Shown piece by piece: positions 10,843 through 19,412 of a stretch of DNA of 52,860 nt. Origin of the DNA: Thermodesulfobacteriota bacterium (GTDB lineage: Bacteria > Desulfobacterota > UBA8473); the NCBI GenBank assembly GCA_040757775.1, contig JBFLWQ010000001.1, positions 190,001-242,860 on the forward strand. The letters are read 5' to 3'. The notes under the pieces are model-generated. The model saw only the letters and a program-made list of their open reading frames with translations. It ran no database searches and had not been told where the DNA came from. The position numbers and the translations under genes are program-made. The first letter of the stretch is position 1; each line of letters begins with the position of its first letter.

Positions 10843-12054
10843 TTATATTTTATTTCTGGTCACTATCGTCACCACCGAATTTGATATACCCCTTCCGCCT
10901 ACATTGTGCTGTAACCCATAGCCGTTCTTTATCTTCACCTGCCGCTTCTCATTGATGCTGGGATCGCCGGAACCATTCGAGCCCCTAACATCTTCCCTCA
11001 ACTGCCAGAACAACTCTGCTATCTGAGCAATACCTGTAGCACCCAACGGATGACCTTTGGACATGAGACCACCACTGGGATTGACCGCTACCTCACCATC
11101 AAGGTCAGATTTACCCTGCTCAATGAACTTACCCCCTTTACCCTTTTCACAGAAACCCAAATCCTCATAGTTGATTATCTCTGTAATTGAAAAACAGTCA
11201 TGAACCTCTGCCACATCTATATCCTTCGGCTCTATACCAGCCATAGTATATGCCTGCTTCGCCGCCCTGACAGATGCTACAAACTCTGTAAAGTTCTCCT
11301 TCTCATGGACGTAAAATACATCGGTCCCCATCCCAAAACCAGCAACATATATGGGTTTGTCAGTATACTTTTCAGCCAAATCAGCCCTGCATATTATTGC
11401 CGCAGCCGCACCATCTGTCTGAGGACAACAGTCCAAAAGGTTCAATGGACTGCAAACCATGGGTGATTTGAATACATCCTCTATGGTTATCTCATATCTG
11501 TAGTGAGAGTACGGGTCGTATACGCCATTTTTGTGGTTTTTGACAGCTACCATAGCCATCTGTTCTTTGGTGGTACCAAATTCATGCATATGACGCATCG
11601 CCTGGGGAGCAAACATGGTCATTGCCGTCTCGCCCCGCTGAATCACAGGGTGTCCCTGGGCAGCCAGAGAAAGCATCTCTGCTGTTGATTTGTCCCGCAT
11701 CTTCTCTGCCCCAAGTACTAATGCTACGTCATAGACGCCGGAAGCAACTCCAAGACAGGCATTCCTGAATCCATCACTTCCTGTAGGACAACCGTTCTCT
11801 ATATGGCTGCAGGGAACTCCCGCAAGCCCGATATTCCCCACAAGGGATACCCCGGCAATGGTCTGTGTCCCATGGGCACCAGGCCTGCAATCGGCTATCC
11901 ATGCAGCCTGAATGTCTTTAGGATTAAAACCTTTGTCTACGTTGCTGATGGCATTGAGGTAAGCTTCCTCAACCATAATCTCCCAGCCTTTGTCGAACAG
12001 CTCTCCAAACTTTATTATCCCTACTCCAACTATCGCTATCTTATTCCATCCCAT
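10843..12054 (-). CDS. SCP-x/BbsB-type thiolase (partner of DUF35 protein)
   Basis: A 403-residue thiolase-fold enzyme of the sterol-carrier-protein-x branch. The nucleophilic Cys is in IENGCPTGSDGF (Cys89), EVHDCFSITEI follows in the C-terminal half, and [16 protein letters not shown] carries the conserved His. Homologues such as archaeal acetoacetyl-CoA thiolase and BbsB work with a DUF35 OB-fold subunit. Here the gene directly downstream of an HMGCS-like/DUF35 fusion (23 bp gap) fits that partnership. GGAGGT lies 7 bp before the ATG at 12054. The activity is probably thiolytic cleavage or retro-Claisen chemistry on a pathway 3-oxoacyl-CoA; a retro-aldolase role, as in Ltp2, cannot be excluded. 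Confidence 0.88.
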   Translation of the reverse strand: MGWNKIAIVGVGIIKFGELFDKGWEIMVEEAYLNAISNVDKGFNPKDIQAAWIADCRPGAHGTQTIAGVSLVGNIGLAGVPCSHIENGCPTGSDGFRNACLGVASGVYDVALVLGAEKMRDKSTAEMLSLAAQGHPVIQRGETAMTMFAPQAMRHMHEFGTTKEQMAMVAVKNHKNGVYDPYSHYRYEITIEDVFKSPMVCSPLNLLDCCPQTDGAAAAIICRADLAEKYTDKPIYVAGFGMGTDVFYVHEKENFTEFVASVRAAKQAYTMAGIEPKDIDVAEVHDCFSITEIINYEDLGFCEKGKGGKFIEQGKSDLDGEVAVNPSGGLMSKGHPLGATGIAQIAELFWQLREDVRGSNGSGDPSINEKRQVKIKNGYGLQHNVGGRGISNSVVTIVTRNKI

Positions 12055-12077
12055 ATCTAGTACCTCCAGTATTCCAT

Positions 12078-13517
12078 CTATTTTATTCTTATTGGCCTGA
12101 ATACGTTTCCGTACAGGTTTACATTATCCTCGGAAGTCAATCTCCTCAAAACCAATTCTACCGGCATATCAATCTTTACTTCCTCAGGACTCATCTCTGT
12201 ACCCAATGCCCTGTGTCTAACTCCGTCATCAAGATCAGCAATTATTATAGGTAAAGGAGATTCAAAACCTGCTGGCATGTAATAGTTTACACAGAAGGTA
12301 TGTATCTTCCCTTTCCTGCTGAATACTACTTCTTTAAACTTTGTATTGCCGCACCTTATACAAATTTTTCTTTCAGAAGGCGGAAAGTTCACGTAACCAC
12401 AGTTTAAACACCTGGCACCGATCAGTCTGTAAAGCTCGGCACTTGCCCTCCACATAAGAGGAGACAAGGGAGAAACTCCCAAATCCGCAGGTGATTCGTC
12501 TTTTTTCAGAACCCCTTTACTCCTCAGATACCGTGTATAATCCATATAGACCTTGCTAGCCAGATATGATTGATACGATTTACACCTGCCTTTTGCCTTC
12601 TCTATTGGTTCTCTTACGGTCAGGTAGAGGGCATCACTTGTCCCTGAACCATAGGATACAGCAAGAACCTTGTCTCCCGAAATTGCCCTGTCAAAAACCG
12701 ATGACAGGCCTATAAACAAGCAAGCTGCCCCTGTATCTCCTATGTCATTAAATATGGACCCCAGCTTTGTCTGTTCAGACGTTAGCTTTAGCTTTCTGGC
12801 TATTTCCATGGGAAGTCTAGCATCAGGCTGCTGGAATACTATGTGCTGAAACTGGTCGATGGTTAATCCTGTTTTTGATAAAAGCCCCTTAAGGGAATTG
12901 TGTATGTGCTCTGTATAACCATACTGCCGGGTAAACCTCGGCTCATAGTCTCTTACATAGGTGTCTGCCAAGCTCCTCCAGTTATCTCTAAAGTTACCCG
13001 AATAGGTATAAACTTCTTCAAGATCGGCTATAGTATCCTTATCTCCAACTATAAAAGCCCCCGCTCCACCACCGAAGAACATTTCCATATTGCTCCCCGG
13101 TGAAGCCGGACGATAATCCGAAGCTATTACCAGACCATATCTAACCCTGCCAGACTTTACCGCATCAATACATGCCTTCAACGCCGCAATACCTGCCCTC
13201 GGGGTTGTGGTAAAGTCCATTACTTCAATATCCCGTTTTGCCCCCAATGTCTGAGCGATAACACCTATAGACGAATGCTCTATATTGGGAGGGGAATCAG
13301 TACCTAAATATATGGCATCTACCTCTCTGACATCAGCCAGCCCCGAATGTTCAATCGCATTGACAGAAGCCTCTACCGCCATTGTTATAACATCCTCGTT
13401 GTCATTAAGGGCAGCGTTTTCACCCCTCCCCCCGCCACCCCATACCTTTGCTATATCTTCTCTCTTAATGCGACATTTGGGGATATAAACTCCATAACCC
13501 ACTATTCCTACTGCCAT
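12078..13517 (-). CDS. HMG-CoA-synthase-like domain fused to DUF35 OB-fold/zinc-ribbon
   Basis: The 479-residue protein starts at the ATG at 13517 (MAVGIVGYGVYIPKCRIK), chosen because AAAGGAGGT precedes it; an upstream in-frame ATG has no such site. Residues 1 to about 310 are thiolase-fold, closest to archaeal-type HMG-CoA synthase (GIVGYGVYIPK, FFGGGAGAFIVGD, SYGSGTSDALYL). Residues 365 to the end are a DUF35 unit with a zinc ribbon (Cys370, Cys373, Cys386, Cys389) and OB-fold. Oddity: where HMG-CoA synthases have the nucleophilic Cys, this protein reads TTTPRAGIAAL (102-112), and the FH.P histidine motif reads FQQPD (228-232). I infer a scaffold or CoA-channelling partner for the adjacent thiolase rather than a synthase. 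A paralogue with the same losses is at 37242-38699. Confidence 0.85.
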   Translation of the reverse strand: MAVGIVGYGVYIPKCRIKREDIAKVWGGGGRGENAALNDNEDVITMAVEASVNAIEHSGLADVREVDAIYLGTDSPPNIEHSSIGVIAQTLGAKRDIEVMDFTTTPRAGIAALKACIDAVKSGRVRYGLVIASDYRPASPGSNMEMFFGGGAGAFIVGDKDTIADLEEVYTYSGNFRDNWRSLADTYVRDYEPRFTRQYGYTEHIHNSLKGLLSKTGLTIDQFQHIVFQQPDARLPMEIARKLKLTSEQTKLGSIFNDIGDTGAACLFIGLSSVFDRAISGDKVLAVSYGSGTSDALYLTVREPIEKAKGRCKSYQSYLASKVYMDYTRYLRSKGVLKKDESPADLGVSPLSPLMWRASAELYRLIGARCLNCGYVNFPPSERKICIRCGNTKFKEVVFSRKGKIHTFCVNYYMPAGFESPLPIIIADLDDGVRHRALGTEMSPEEVKIDMPVELVLRRLTSEDNVNLYGNVFRPIRIK

Positions 13518-13734
13518 ACTTACCTCCTTTACATTATTCAATAGCTAAACTGCTCTATCGATTAGATCTCAGAATTCCCCCAAAATGCTCAGGTATACTA
13601 TGAGACCATTAAAAACTGTGTTTGTTTTGAAAAATGTCCCTTAGAGCCATTCATAAAACGGATGTTAAAGCAAAAAGGATTTTAATTTTTATCACAACAA
13701 AAAGGATTATTACAAGTATTTTTTACTAGTTTTT

Positions 13735-14781
13735 TTATCTATACTTATACGGCCATTTTTTCCAATAAACCTTTATCTTTTGCCAGCGACCATTGATACC
13801 ATCTGGTTCAAAAATCAAAAACAAGATTATGATCAGACCAAAAACGATAGCCTTCAACTCCAGTATCCTTTCAGTGAGAAATGGTGCAGACCCTCTAAAT
13901 AAATCGGAGAACATTCTTATACCCTCAGGTAACATGGTTACAAATATAGCTCCATATACAGAGCCCAGGATAGAACCCATACCTCCTATAATTATCATTG
14001 CAATATAGTCTATAGAGAGAGTTATCGGAAAATGTTCCGGGCTTATCTCTCTTGTATAGTGGGCATAAAGGCTTCCAGCTATTCCTACATAGAAGGAACT
14101 TATAAAAAAAGCCATGACTTTGAATCTAGCAATATTCACTCCGATAATTTCAGCAGCTATATATCTGTCACGGATGGCTACAAATGCTCGACCTGGTTTT
14201 GTCCTTGTCAGATTTTTAGCAAAAAGGACTGCTAAAGCAGTAATTGGCATTATGAGAAAATAGAATGAGAGATCCGACCGTATTGTATAACTAAATATAG
14301 TTGGTAGGGGAACACTGTGTCCTTTCGAACCACCTGTCATGCTTTCCCAATTGATAACTACAAATTGGCAGATAAAAACAAGGGCCAGAGTGGTCATGAC
14401 CAGATATAGCCCCTTAAGTCTTAAAGAGGGTATTCCGACCAGCAATCCAGCAAAGGCAGTAATAAAGCCGGATAGAGGCATAGCCATCCAGAATGAAAGA
14501 CCCACTTTTGCAGAAAGTATAGCCGAAGTATATGCCCCTATAGCGAGAAAAGCCGCCTGGCCAAAGGATATCTGCCCACAATAACCGGTTATTATATTGA
14601 GTCCTAAAGCACCAATAACTGCAATGGCTGTGATGTTTATTACATAAATCAGGTATGGACTGGCAGTAAATGGGAAAATTATTAAAAATACTATAAATCC
14701 TATAATCCAGTTTCTTATCCAGTTGGTCTGGAAGATTGCCATATCCTTGCTGTAAGACGTCTTAAAATTTCCGCACCCCAT
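13735..14781 (-). CDS. livM: Branched-chain amino acid-type ABC transporter permease, LivM family
   Basis: A 348-residue, very hydrophobic membrane protein with about nine membrane spans. It carries the LivM family blocks GALGLNIITGYCGQISFGQAAF and IGGMGSILGSVYGA. These permeases import amino acids or, in catabolic clusters, aromatic and other carboxylic acids. No LivH permease or LivG/LivF ATPase is found in the window, so it would need partners encoded elsewhere. LivK-type binding proteins are encoded at 18136, 26272 and 27615. It lies 30 bp downstream of the acyl-CoA synthetase gene, which suggests uptake coupled to CoA activation. The 193-bp gap to the next gene holds no feature I can identify. 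Confidence 0.9.
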   Translation of the reverse strand: MGCGNFKTSYSKDMAIFQTNWIRNWIIGFIVFLIIFPFTASPYLIYVINITAIAVIGALGLNIITGYCGQISFGQAAFLAIGAYTSAILSAKVGLSFWMAMPLSGFITAFAGLLVGIPSLRLKGLYLVMTTLALVFICQFVVINWESMTGGSKGHSVPLPTIFSYTIRSDLSFYFLIMPITALAVLFAKNLTRTKPGRAFVAIRDRYIAAEIIGVNIARFKVMAFFISSFYVGIAGSLYAHYTREISPEHFPITLSIDYIAMIIIGGMGSILGSVYGAIFVTMLPEGIRMFSDLFRGSAPFLTERILELKAIVFGLIIILFLIFEPDGINGRWQKIKVYWKKWPYKYR

Positions 14782-14811
14782 ATTTTCTCCATTCCTGTTA
14801 TTGTTTAAACT

Positions 14812-16626
14812 TCATAACTCGTAGCCACTTTCGTACGTTTCTCTAATTAAGTCCCTGTACATTTCCCTAATAGCCGTCCTTCTTACCTTTTGAGTGGCTG
14901 TCAACTCATCTTCATCATGGTCCAGTTCCTTGGTAATCAAATTAAATTTTTTAATTTGTCTATCATGTGCCAACGACCTATTTACCTCCCTTATTTCTTC
15001 TGCAATTAAATCATATACGGCAGAGTTCAAAGAGAGGCTTTTAAAAGTAGTATACGCTATCTTATTGTTCATAGCCCATTTTCCAACATTAGAAAAGTCT
15101 ATCTGGATCAAGGCAATTAGATATTCCATCCCCTCTCCTACCACTACAGCCTCATATATATATGGACTGAATTTCAGTTTGTTCTCTATCTCATCCGGGG
15201 CTATAATTCTTCCGTCAGAGGTAATAAAAACGTCCTGTCTTCTGCCAAGGACGTGGAGATAACCTTCATCGTCAACATAGACAAGATCGTTTGTGCGCAT
15301 CCATCCATCTCCCTTTGCAGATTGGGTAGCCTCCGGGTTTTTATAATAACCGGCAAAAAGGCTTTTCACCTTACACAACAACTCACCCTCCTGGGTAATC
15401 TTCCACTCTACACCGGGAAGAAATTTCCCAGCGGTTCCAATCTTTATATCCCTCCCCTGATGTGTTGCCACTATTCCTATCTCTGTCATACCGTAAAGCT
15501 CTCTTAACTTGATTCCGACAGCATAAAAGAATCGGTTCATCTCAGGGGCTACAGCCGCCCCTCCGGTATAGGCAATTCTCAACCTCAGAAATCCCATCTG
15601 ATCTTTGATTGCCCTAAAGCATGCCAGGTAGGCTACAAAATAGAGAAACCGCCAATACCATCGTACCTTCCTTCGAGCCATTTCCATATCCGTCACCTTA
15701 TATCCCACAGGCATAGCCAACTTGAAGGCTAACCTTTTTAACCATGTAGAATCCTGGACATTTATTTTGACTTCAGAACACAGTTTCTCGTAAATCCTCG
15801 GCACCGCCAGCAGGAGTGTTGGAGCGATTTCGTACATATTCTCCTGGACAGTCTCTGTACTTTCAGAAAAGTTGACGGTACACCCAAAGCACAAAGGGAT
15901 AACAACAGACATGAGCCGCTCAATACCATGATTAAGAGGCAAAAAGGAGAGCACTATGTCTCCTTCTTTAACCGGATTGGCAGCCTGCAATCCATCGATC
16001 CAAGCCAGATAAATCCTGTGGGTAATCATAACACCTTTAGGTACAGAAGTCGTCCCCGAAGTGTAAAGCATCATACACACATCATCGGGTTTTACTTCAT
16101 CAAGACGGTCATAGAAGATGGAAGGACTGGTCTCATATAATCTCTTCCCCATCTCCTCGACCTCGTTAAAACTCATTATAAAAGGGTCATTATAGTCCCT
16201 TAATCCTTTCATATCCATAACGATGCACTTCTTGAGATGGGGCTGTCTTTCCTTAAACTCCATTACCTTATCGGTCTGTTCCTGGTCCTCAGCAACAATA
16301 AACTTCGCTTCACAATGGTCCACGATGTATCTCACACCTTCAGCATAATCAATTGAGTATATACCCACAGAAATACCACCTGCAGATTGAATCCCTAAAT
16401 CTGCGTACAGCCATTCCCGACAATTTTCCCCAATAATACATACATGATCACCTTTTTCCAGACCAAGACTTATAAGCCCCAGGGCAAAATTCCTGACGTG
16501 ATCACCATATTCTTTCCATGTTATTTCATCCCAAACACCAAAATTTTTTTCCCTCAGTGCAACTTTTTTATTTCCATATTTCTCCACTTGGGCATGAAGT
16601 ATATGCGGCAAGGTATCTTTTCTCAT
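14812..16626 (-). CDS. Long-chain acyl-CoA synthetase (AMP-forming)
   Basis: The enzyme activates a carboxylic acid to its CoA thioester through an acyl-adenylate. The 604-residue ANL protein has the P-loop MLYTSGTTSVPKGVMITH (Gly replaced by Ser in the TTGxPKG core), the A5 motif YGMTEIGI and the A7-A8 region GWMRTNDLVYVDDEGYLHVL, with GRRQDVFITSDGRIIAP hinge residues. Length fits the FadD15/long-chain (FACS) subgroup. AGGAGAA precedes the ATG at 16626. Its place between an AMACR/CaiB-family gene and livM suggests it activates the acid imported by this system; chain length cannot be read. Confidence 0.92.
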   Translation of the reverse strand: MRKDTLPHILHAQVEKYGNKKVALREKNFGVWDEITWKEYGDHVRNFALGLISLGLEKGDHVCIIGENCREWLYADLGIQSAGGISVGIYSIDYAEGVRYIVDHCEAKFIVAEDQEQTDKVMEFKERQPHLKKCIVMDMKGLRDYNDPFIMSFNEVEEMGKRLYETSPSIFYDRLDEVKPDDVCMMLYTSGTTSVPKGVMITHRIYLAWIDGLQAANPVKEGDIVLSFLPLNHGIERLMSVVIPLCFGCTVNFSESTETVQENMYEIAPTLLLAVPRIYEKLCSEVKINVQDSTWLKRLAFKLAMPVGYKVTDMEMARRKVRWYWRFLYFVAYLACFRAIKDQMGFLRLRIAYTGGAAVAPEMNRFFYAVGIKLRELYGMTEIGIVATHQGRDIKIGTAGKFLPGVEWKITQEGELLCKVKSLFAGYYKNPEATQSAKGDGWMRTNDLVYVDDEGYLHVLGRRQDVFITSDGRIIAPDEIENKLKFSPYIYEAVVVGEGMEYLIALIQIDFSNVGKWAMNNKIAYTTFKSLSLNSAVYDLIAEEIREVNRSLAHDRQIKKFNLITKELDHDEDELTATQKVRRTAIREMYRDLIRETYESGYEL

Positions 16627-16646
16627 AGGAATTCTCCTATAGCAAC

Positions 16647-16796
16647 CTAAACCCGTCTCTTATCACCCAAAACACTCGCAGACTCCGTGATGTCCCCAGT
16701 ATTCACCAACAAAATATCCCCAAAGGGGGGATTCTTTTTCTGATTCTTAATAAGATCGTTCTTCGTTGAAAAGGGTATCTTATAATAATCTTCTGA
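16647..16796 (-). pseudogene. Internally deleted remnant of a PaaK-like ligase gene
   Basis: Read on the minus strand, this stretch is an uninterrupted 49-codon fragment ending at a TAG. Its first half (DYYKIPFSTKNDLIKNQ onward) matches residues of about 61-90 of the intact ligase at 24924-26207. Its second half (ITESASVLGDKRRV) matches that protein's last residues. The middle of about 330 codons is missing. The join falls where the two ends share a short similar string (GDLLAVNT versus ILLVNPGD), as expected for deletion between microhomologies. It has no start codon or ribosome-binding site and begins after an in-frame TAA next to the CaiB-family stop codon. It is a dead relic of a duplicated ligase gene. 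Confidence 0.88.
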
Positions 16797-16803
16797 TTAT
16801 CTA

Positions 16804-17988
16804 TCAAACAATCCCTTTTTCTTCTAAATCTCTTATATCATCTTCAGTATAGCCGAAATTAGCCAATACCTCATTTGTATGTTGGCCCAGCACAGGTGGT
16901 GGCGTTTTAATTTTGCCCGGGGTTTCGGAAAATTTGTACGGGAACCCTATCTGTTTTATCGTACCCTCCACAGGATGGTCTGTCTCAAGAATCATCTCGC
17001 GGGCATTAACCTGGGGATCAGCAACAACCTCTTCCAGCGAATTCACGGGGCTTGCGCAGAAGTCTTTACCTCCCATTATCTCCAACCATTCTTCTCTCGA
17101 CTTAGTCAAGAAAATACTACGCATCTCGGCCATTATCTCATCCCGCTTTTTCCCTGTGGCAAACTCAAAATCGACAAAATCCTCTCTGCCTATTGCCTTA
17201 CACAAGTTTATCCAGAACTTCTTCTCCAGATTTCCGAGGAAGAGGTATTTACCATCTCTCGTTTCAAAGCAATTATACCACAAAGCATGACCGGTAATCT
17301 CCAGAGAACCACTACTTTCCCCTATTCCATACTCATACCCTGCGAAGTGATGGGCAAGGGGAATCGTATTATACGAGACCATACAGTCCGTCATGGAAAC
17401 ATCTATGTGCTGCCCTTTGCCCGTTCTATCCCTTGCCATCAGGCCCGCAAGGATAGCATAGGCTGAAAATATCCCGATGGACATATCGGCAATAGGTATC
17501 CCAGGGATAACGGGAGCACCCGTATGTCGTCCAGTAACACCAAGTATCCCGGCTACCGCGATGTAGTTTGCATCGTGTCCGGCCTTGTCTTTATACGGAC
17601 CGGTCTGCCCATAGCCTGTTGATGAACAGTAGACCAGCCTCGGGTTTATCTCCTTTAAATCTTTATAACCAAGTCCAAAACCATCCATAATTCCAGGCCT
17701 AAAACTCTCAAATAAGACATCATATTTTTTGACCAACCGGTATACAATTTCTCTTCCCTTTTCTGTATTGAAGTTCAATGTCATACTCTTTTTATTACGA
17801 TTGGCAAGGAGGAAAATATAACCCTCCTTCTTGTTCTTGGGAGGTAGCCACCTCATATAATCACCCTTCTCGGGCTCTTCAACTTTGAGGACTTCCGCGC
17901 CTAAATCCGCCAGCATCATGGTGCAATATTCAAAGGGCAAAAGCCTCGAAAAATCCAGAACTTTTATACCATCCAATGCGCCTGCCAT
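16804..17988 (-). CDS. CaiB/BaiF family protein, alpha-methylacyl-CoA racemase-like / CoA-transferase
   Basis: A 394-residue class III CoA-transferase-fold protein. The N-terminal motif IKVLDFSRLLPFEYCTMMLADLGAEVLKVE and the central AGHDANYIAVAGILG (Asp139) are present. The GHDxNY context is that of alpha-methylacyl-CoA racemases, where His and Asp swap the alpha-proton, while length and ETRDGKYLFLGN fit the wider CoA-transferase family. Racemisation of an alpha-methyl-branched acyl-CoA or CoA transfer to the imported acid are both possible. It lies between the binding-protein gene and the acyl-CoA synthetase gene in the catabolic run. Confidence 0.85.
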   Translation of the reverse strand: MAGALDGIKVLDFSRLLPFEYCTMMLADLGAEVLKVEEPEKGDYMRWLPPKNKKEGYIFLLANRNKKSMTLNFNTEKGREIVYRLVKKYDVLFESFRPGIMDGFGLGYKDLKEINPRLVYCSSTGYGQTGPYKDKAGHDANYIAVAGILGVTGRHTGAPVIPGIPIADMSIGIFSAYAILAGLMARDRTGKGQHIDVSMTDCMVSYNTIPLAHHFAGYEYGIGESSGSLEITGHALWYNCFETRDGKYLFLGNLEKKFWINLCKAIGREDFVDFEFATGKKRDEIMAEMRSIFLTKSREEWLEIMGGKDFCASPVNSLEEVVADPQVNAREMILETDHPVEGTIKQIGFPYKFSETPGKIKTPPPVLGQHTNEVLANFGYTEDDIRDLEEKGIV

Positions 17989-18060
17989 ATGTAAACTCCA
18001 TTATCTTTAAAAAGGGTAAAAAGGTATCCAAAAAACCGAAATTCTTCCTTGGACGAAGGG

Positions 18061-18090
18061 GGTTACCTCACGCTTCAGCACGAGGTAACC
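18061..18090. repeat. Intergenic hairpin, 9-bp perfect stem
   Basis: GGTTACCTC (18061-18069) and GAGGTAACC (18082-18090) form a perfect inverted repeat, followed on the plus strand by a T-run. Both flanking genes read leftwards, and on the minus strand there is no T-run after the stem. It is therefore not a good terminator for them. It may be a dispersed palindromic repeat or an RNA-processing/stabilising hairpin downstream of the binding-protein gene. Confidence 0.5.
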
Positions 18091-18135
18091 AAGGCTTTTT
18101 TAGTTATATCTAAATTATAGCTTCAAACTTGAATC

Positions 18136-19326
18136 TTAATCGAGGGGTTTCTTCCAACTTGAGATGGGAACAAAAAATCCTTTCTCTACATCGGCCTTAT
18201 AGATCTTGAAGAATTCATTTGGTTTGTGATTTGCAGAGCTATAGGTAAGGGGGCCTGAGAGGTCTTTCGTGCTGAAGTTTTTCATAGATTCAATAGCATT
18301 TACCAACCCCTCGTTAGTAAGATTGTTTTTTGCCCTTTTTATCCCCTCAGCAAGTATCATAGACAAGACCCATCCATCAGTATATGCCCTGTCCTTCCAG
18401 GTTGCACCAGAATCATATTTCTTAGTCACGCTTCTGAGTTCCTTAATCCCGGGGTTCTCCTCGTCCCAACCACTGAAACAATGAACTCCCCAGTAATTCC
18501 TGGCTGCTTCTTTGGCTGCTTTGATAAGTTGGTCCTGAGTTGCCCAGTAGGAACCAAAATAGTTAGGATTAAATCCCAATTTCTTTCCCGCCGTAACCAG
18601 TGTTATCGCCGCTGTGCTAATGTTATGAATGATTACACAGTTGACCTTTTCTCTCTTTAATTGTAATACCTGTGATGTAGCATCGAGGGCTCCCATACTC
18701 AGGAATATACCGGTTACCTCCACCCCATATTTTTTACCTCGTTCCTGGGCTACTTTGAGGCCTGGTTTAAATGCCTCGGCATCCGCAAGAACAATTCCCA
18801 GCCTCAAATCCTTAGGGTTTAACTCTTTGACTATATAGTCAACTAATAGCCTTATACCGTCTTCATATATAGGAGCATTAATAAATGTATAACGTTGAAA
18901 AGGATCAACAAGCTGGCCGGACTTGCTCAACGGTATTCTAGGTACCTTTTCTTCTGCTACCAGAGGAGTCAGGGCAATATCTGCTGCACTGGCACCAGAC
19001 CCGAGAATGGCAAAGACTTTGTCTCTATACATAAATTTTTTAAACGCAGCAAAGTTTTGTGGTATGCTGTATTTTGTGTCCTCAATTATAAGGTCTATCT
19101 TTCTTCCATCGATTCCTCCCCTATCATTTACCCATCTGAAAAATATCTTATACCCCTCCAGGGATGGCCCCTGTATGGAAGCGGTCACTCCTGTTATGTC
19201 AGTTAAGACACCGATCTTTATTGTGTCTTTGCTCACTCCCCTGCTGGTTTCGGCTGAGAGTGGGTATGCCCCAAAAAGAATAAAACCCACAACCAAAATC
19301 AATACAATATTTTTTTTCTTTCTCAT
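18136..19326 (-). CDS. Branched-chain amino acid-type ABC transporter substrate-binding protein (LivK family)
   Basis: A 396-residue periplasmic binding protein. The ATG at 19326 (MRKKKNIVLILVV) is preferred because AAAGGAGA precedes it and it begins a classic signal peptide ending near LSA at about residue 25. The mature part begins GVSKDTIKIGVLTDITG, the hallmark of Peripla_BP_6/LivK proteins, and contains GRKIDLIIEDTKYS. It is the first gene after the acetyl-CoA-synthase-like gene (86-bp gap). Its ligand is unknown; in such clusters the ligand is often an organic acid. Two paralogues lie at 26272 and 27615. Confidence 0.92.
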   Translation of the reverse strand: MRKKKNIVLILVVGFILFGAYPLSAETSRGVSKDTIKIGVLTDITGVTASIQGPSLEGYKIFFRWVNDRGGIDGRKIDLIIEDTKYSIPQNFAAFKKFMYRDKVFAILGSGASAADIALTPLVAEEKVPRIPLSKSGQLVDPFQRYTFINAPIYEDGIRLLVDYIVKELNPKDLRLGIVLADAEAFKPGLKVAQERGKKYGVEVTGIFLSMGALDATSQVLQLKREKVNCVIIHNISTAAITLVTAGKKLGFNPNYFGSYWATQDQLIKAAKEAARNYWGVHCFSGWDEENPGIKELRSVTKKYDSGATWKDRAYTDGWVLSMILAEGIKRAKNNLTNEGLVNAIESMKNFSTKDLSGPLTYSSANHKPNEFFKIYKADVEKGFFVPISSWKKPLD

Positions 19327-19412
19327 GCCTGTTCTCCTTTCGTAGCTGAGTACAATAAGTTTTGTAACTGGTTGTTTTGACTTGGCTTTATCACCCCCTC
19401 TCAAAATCTTTT

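Noticed and set aside
18061-18090. Terminator between the binding-protein and CaiB-family genes
   Set aside because: The T-run follows the stem only on the plus strand, whereas both genes are on the minus strand, so it is listed as a hairpin only.
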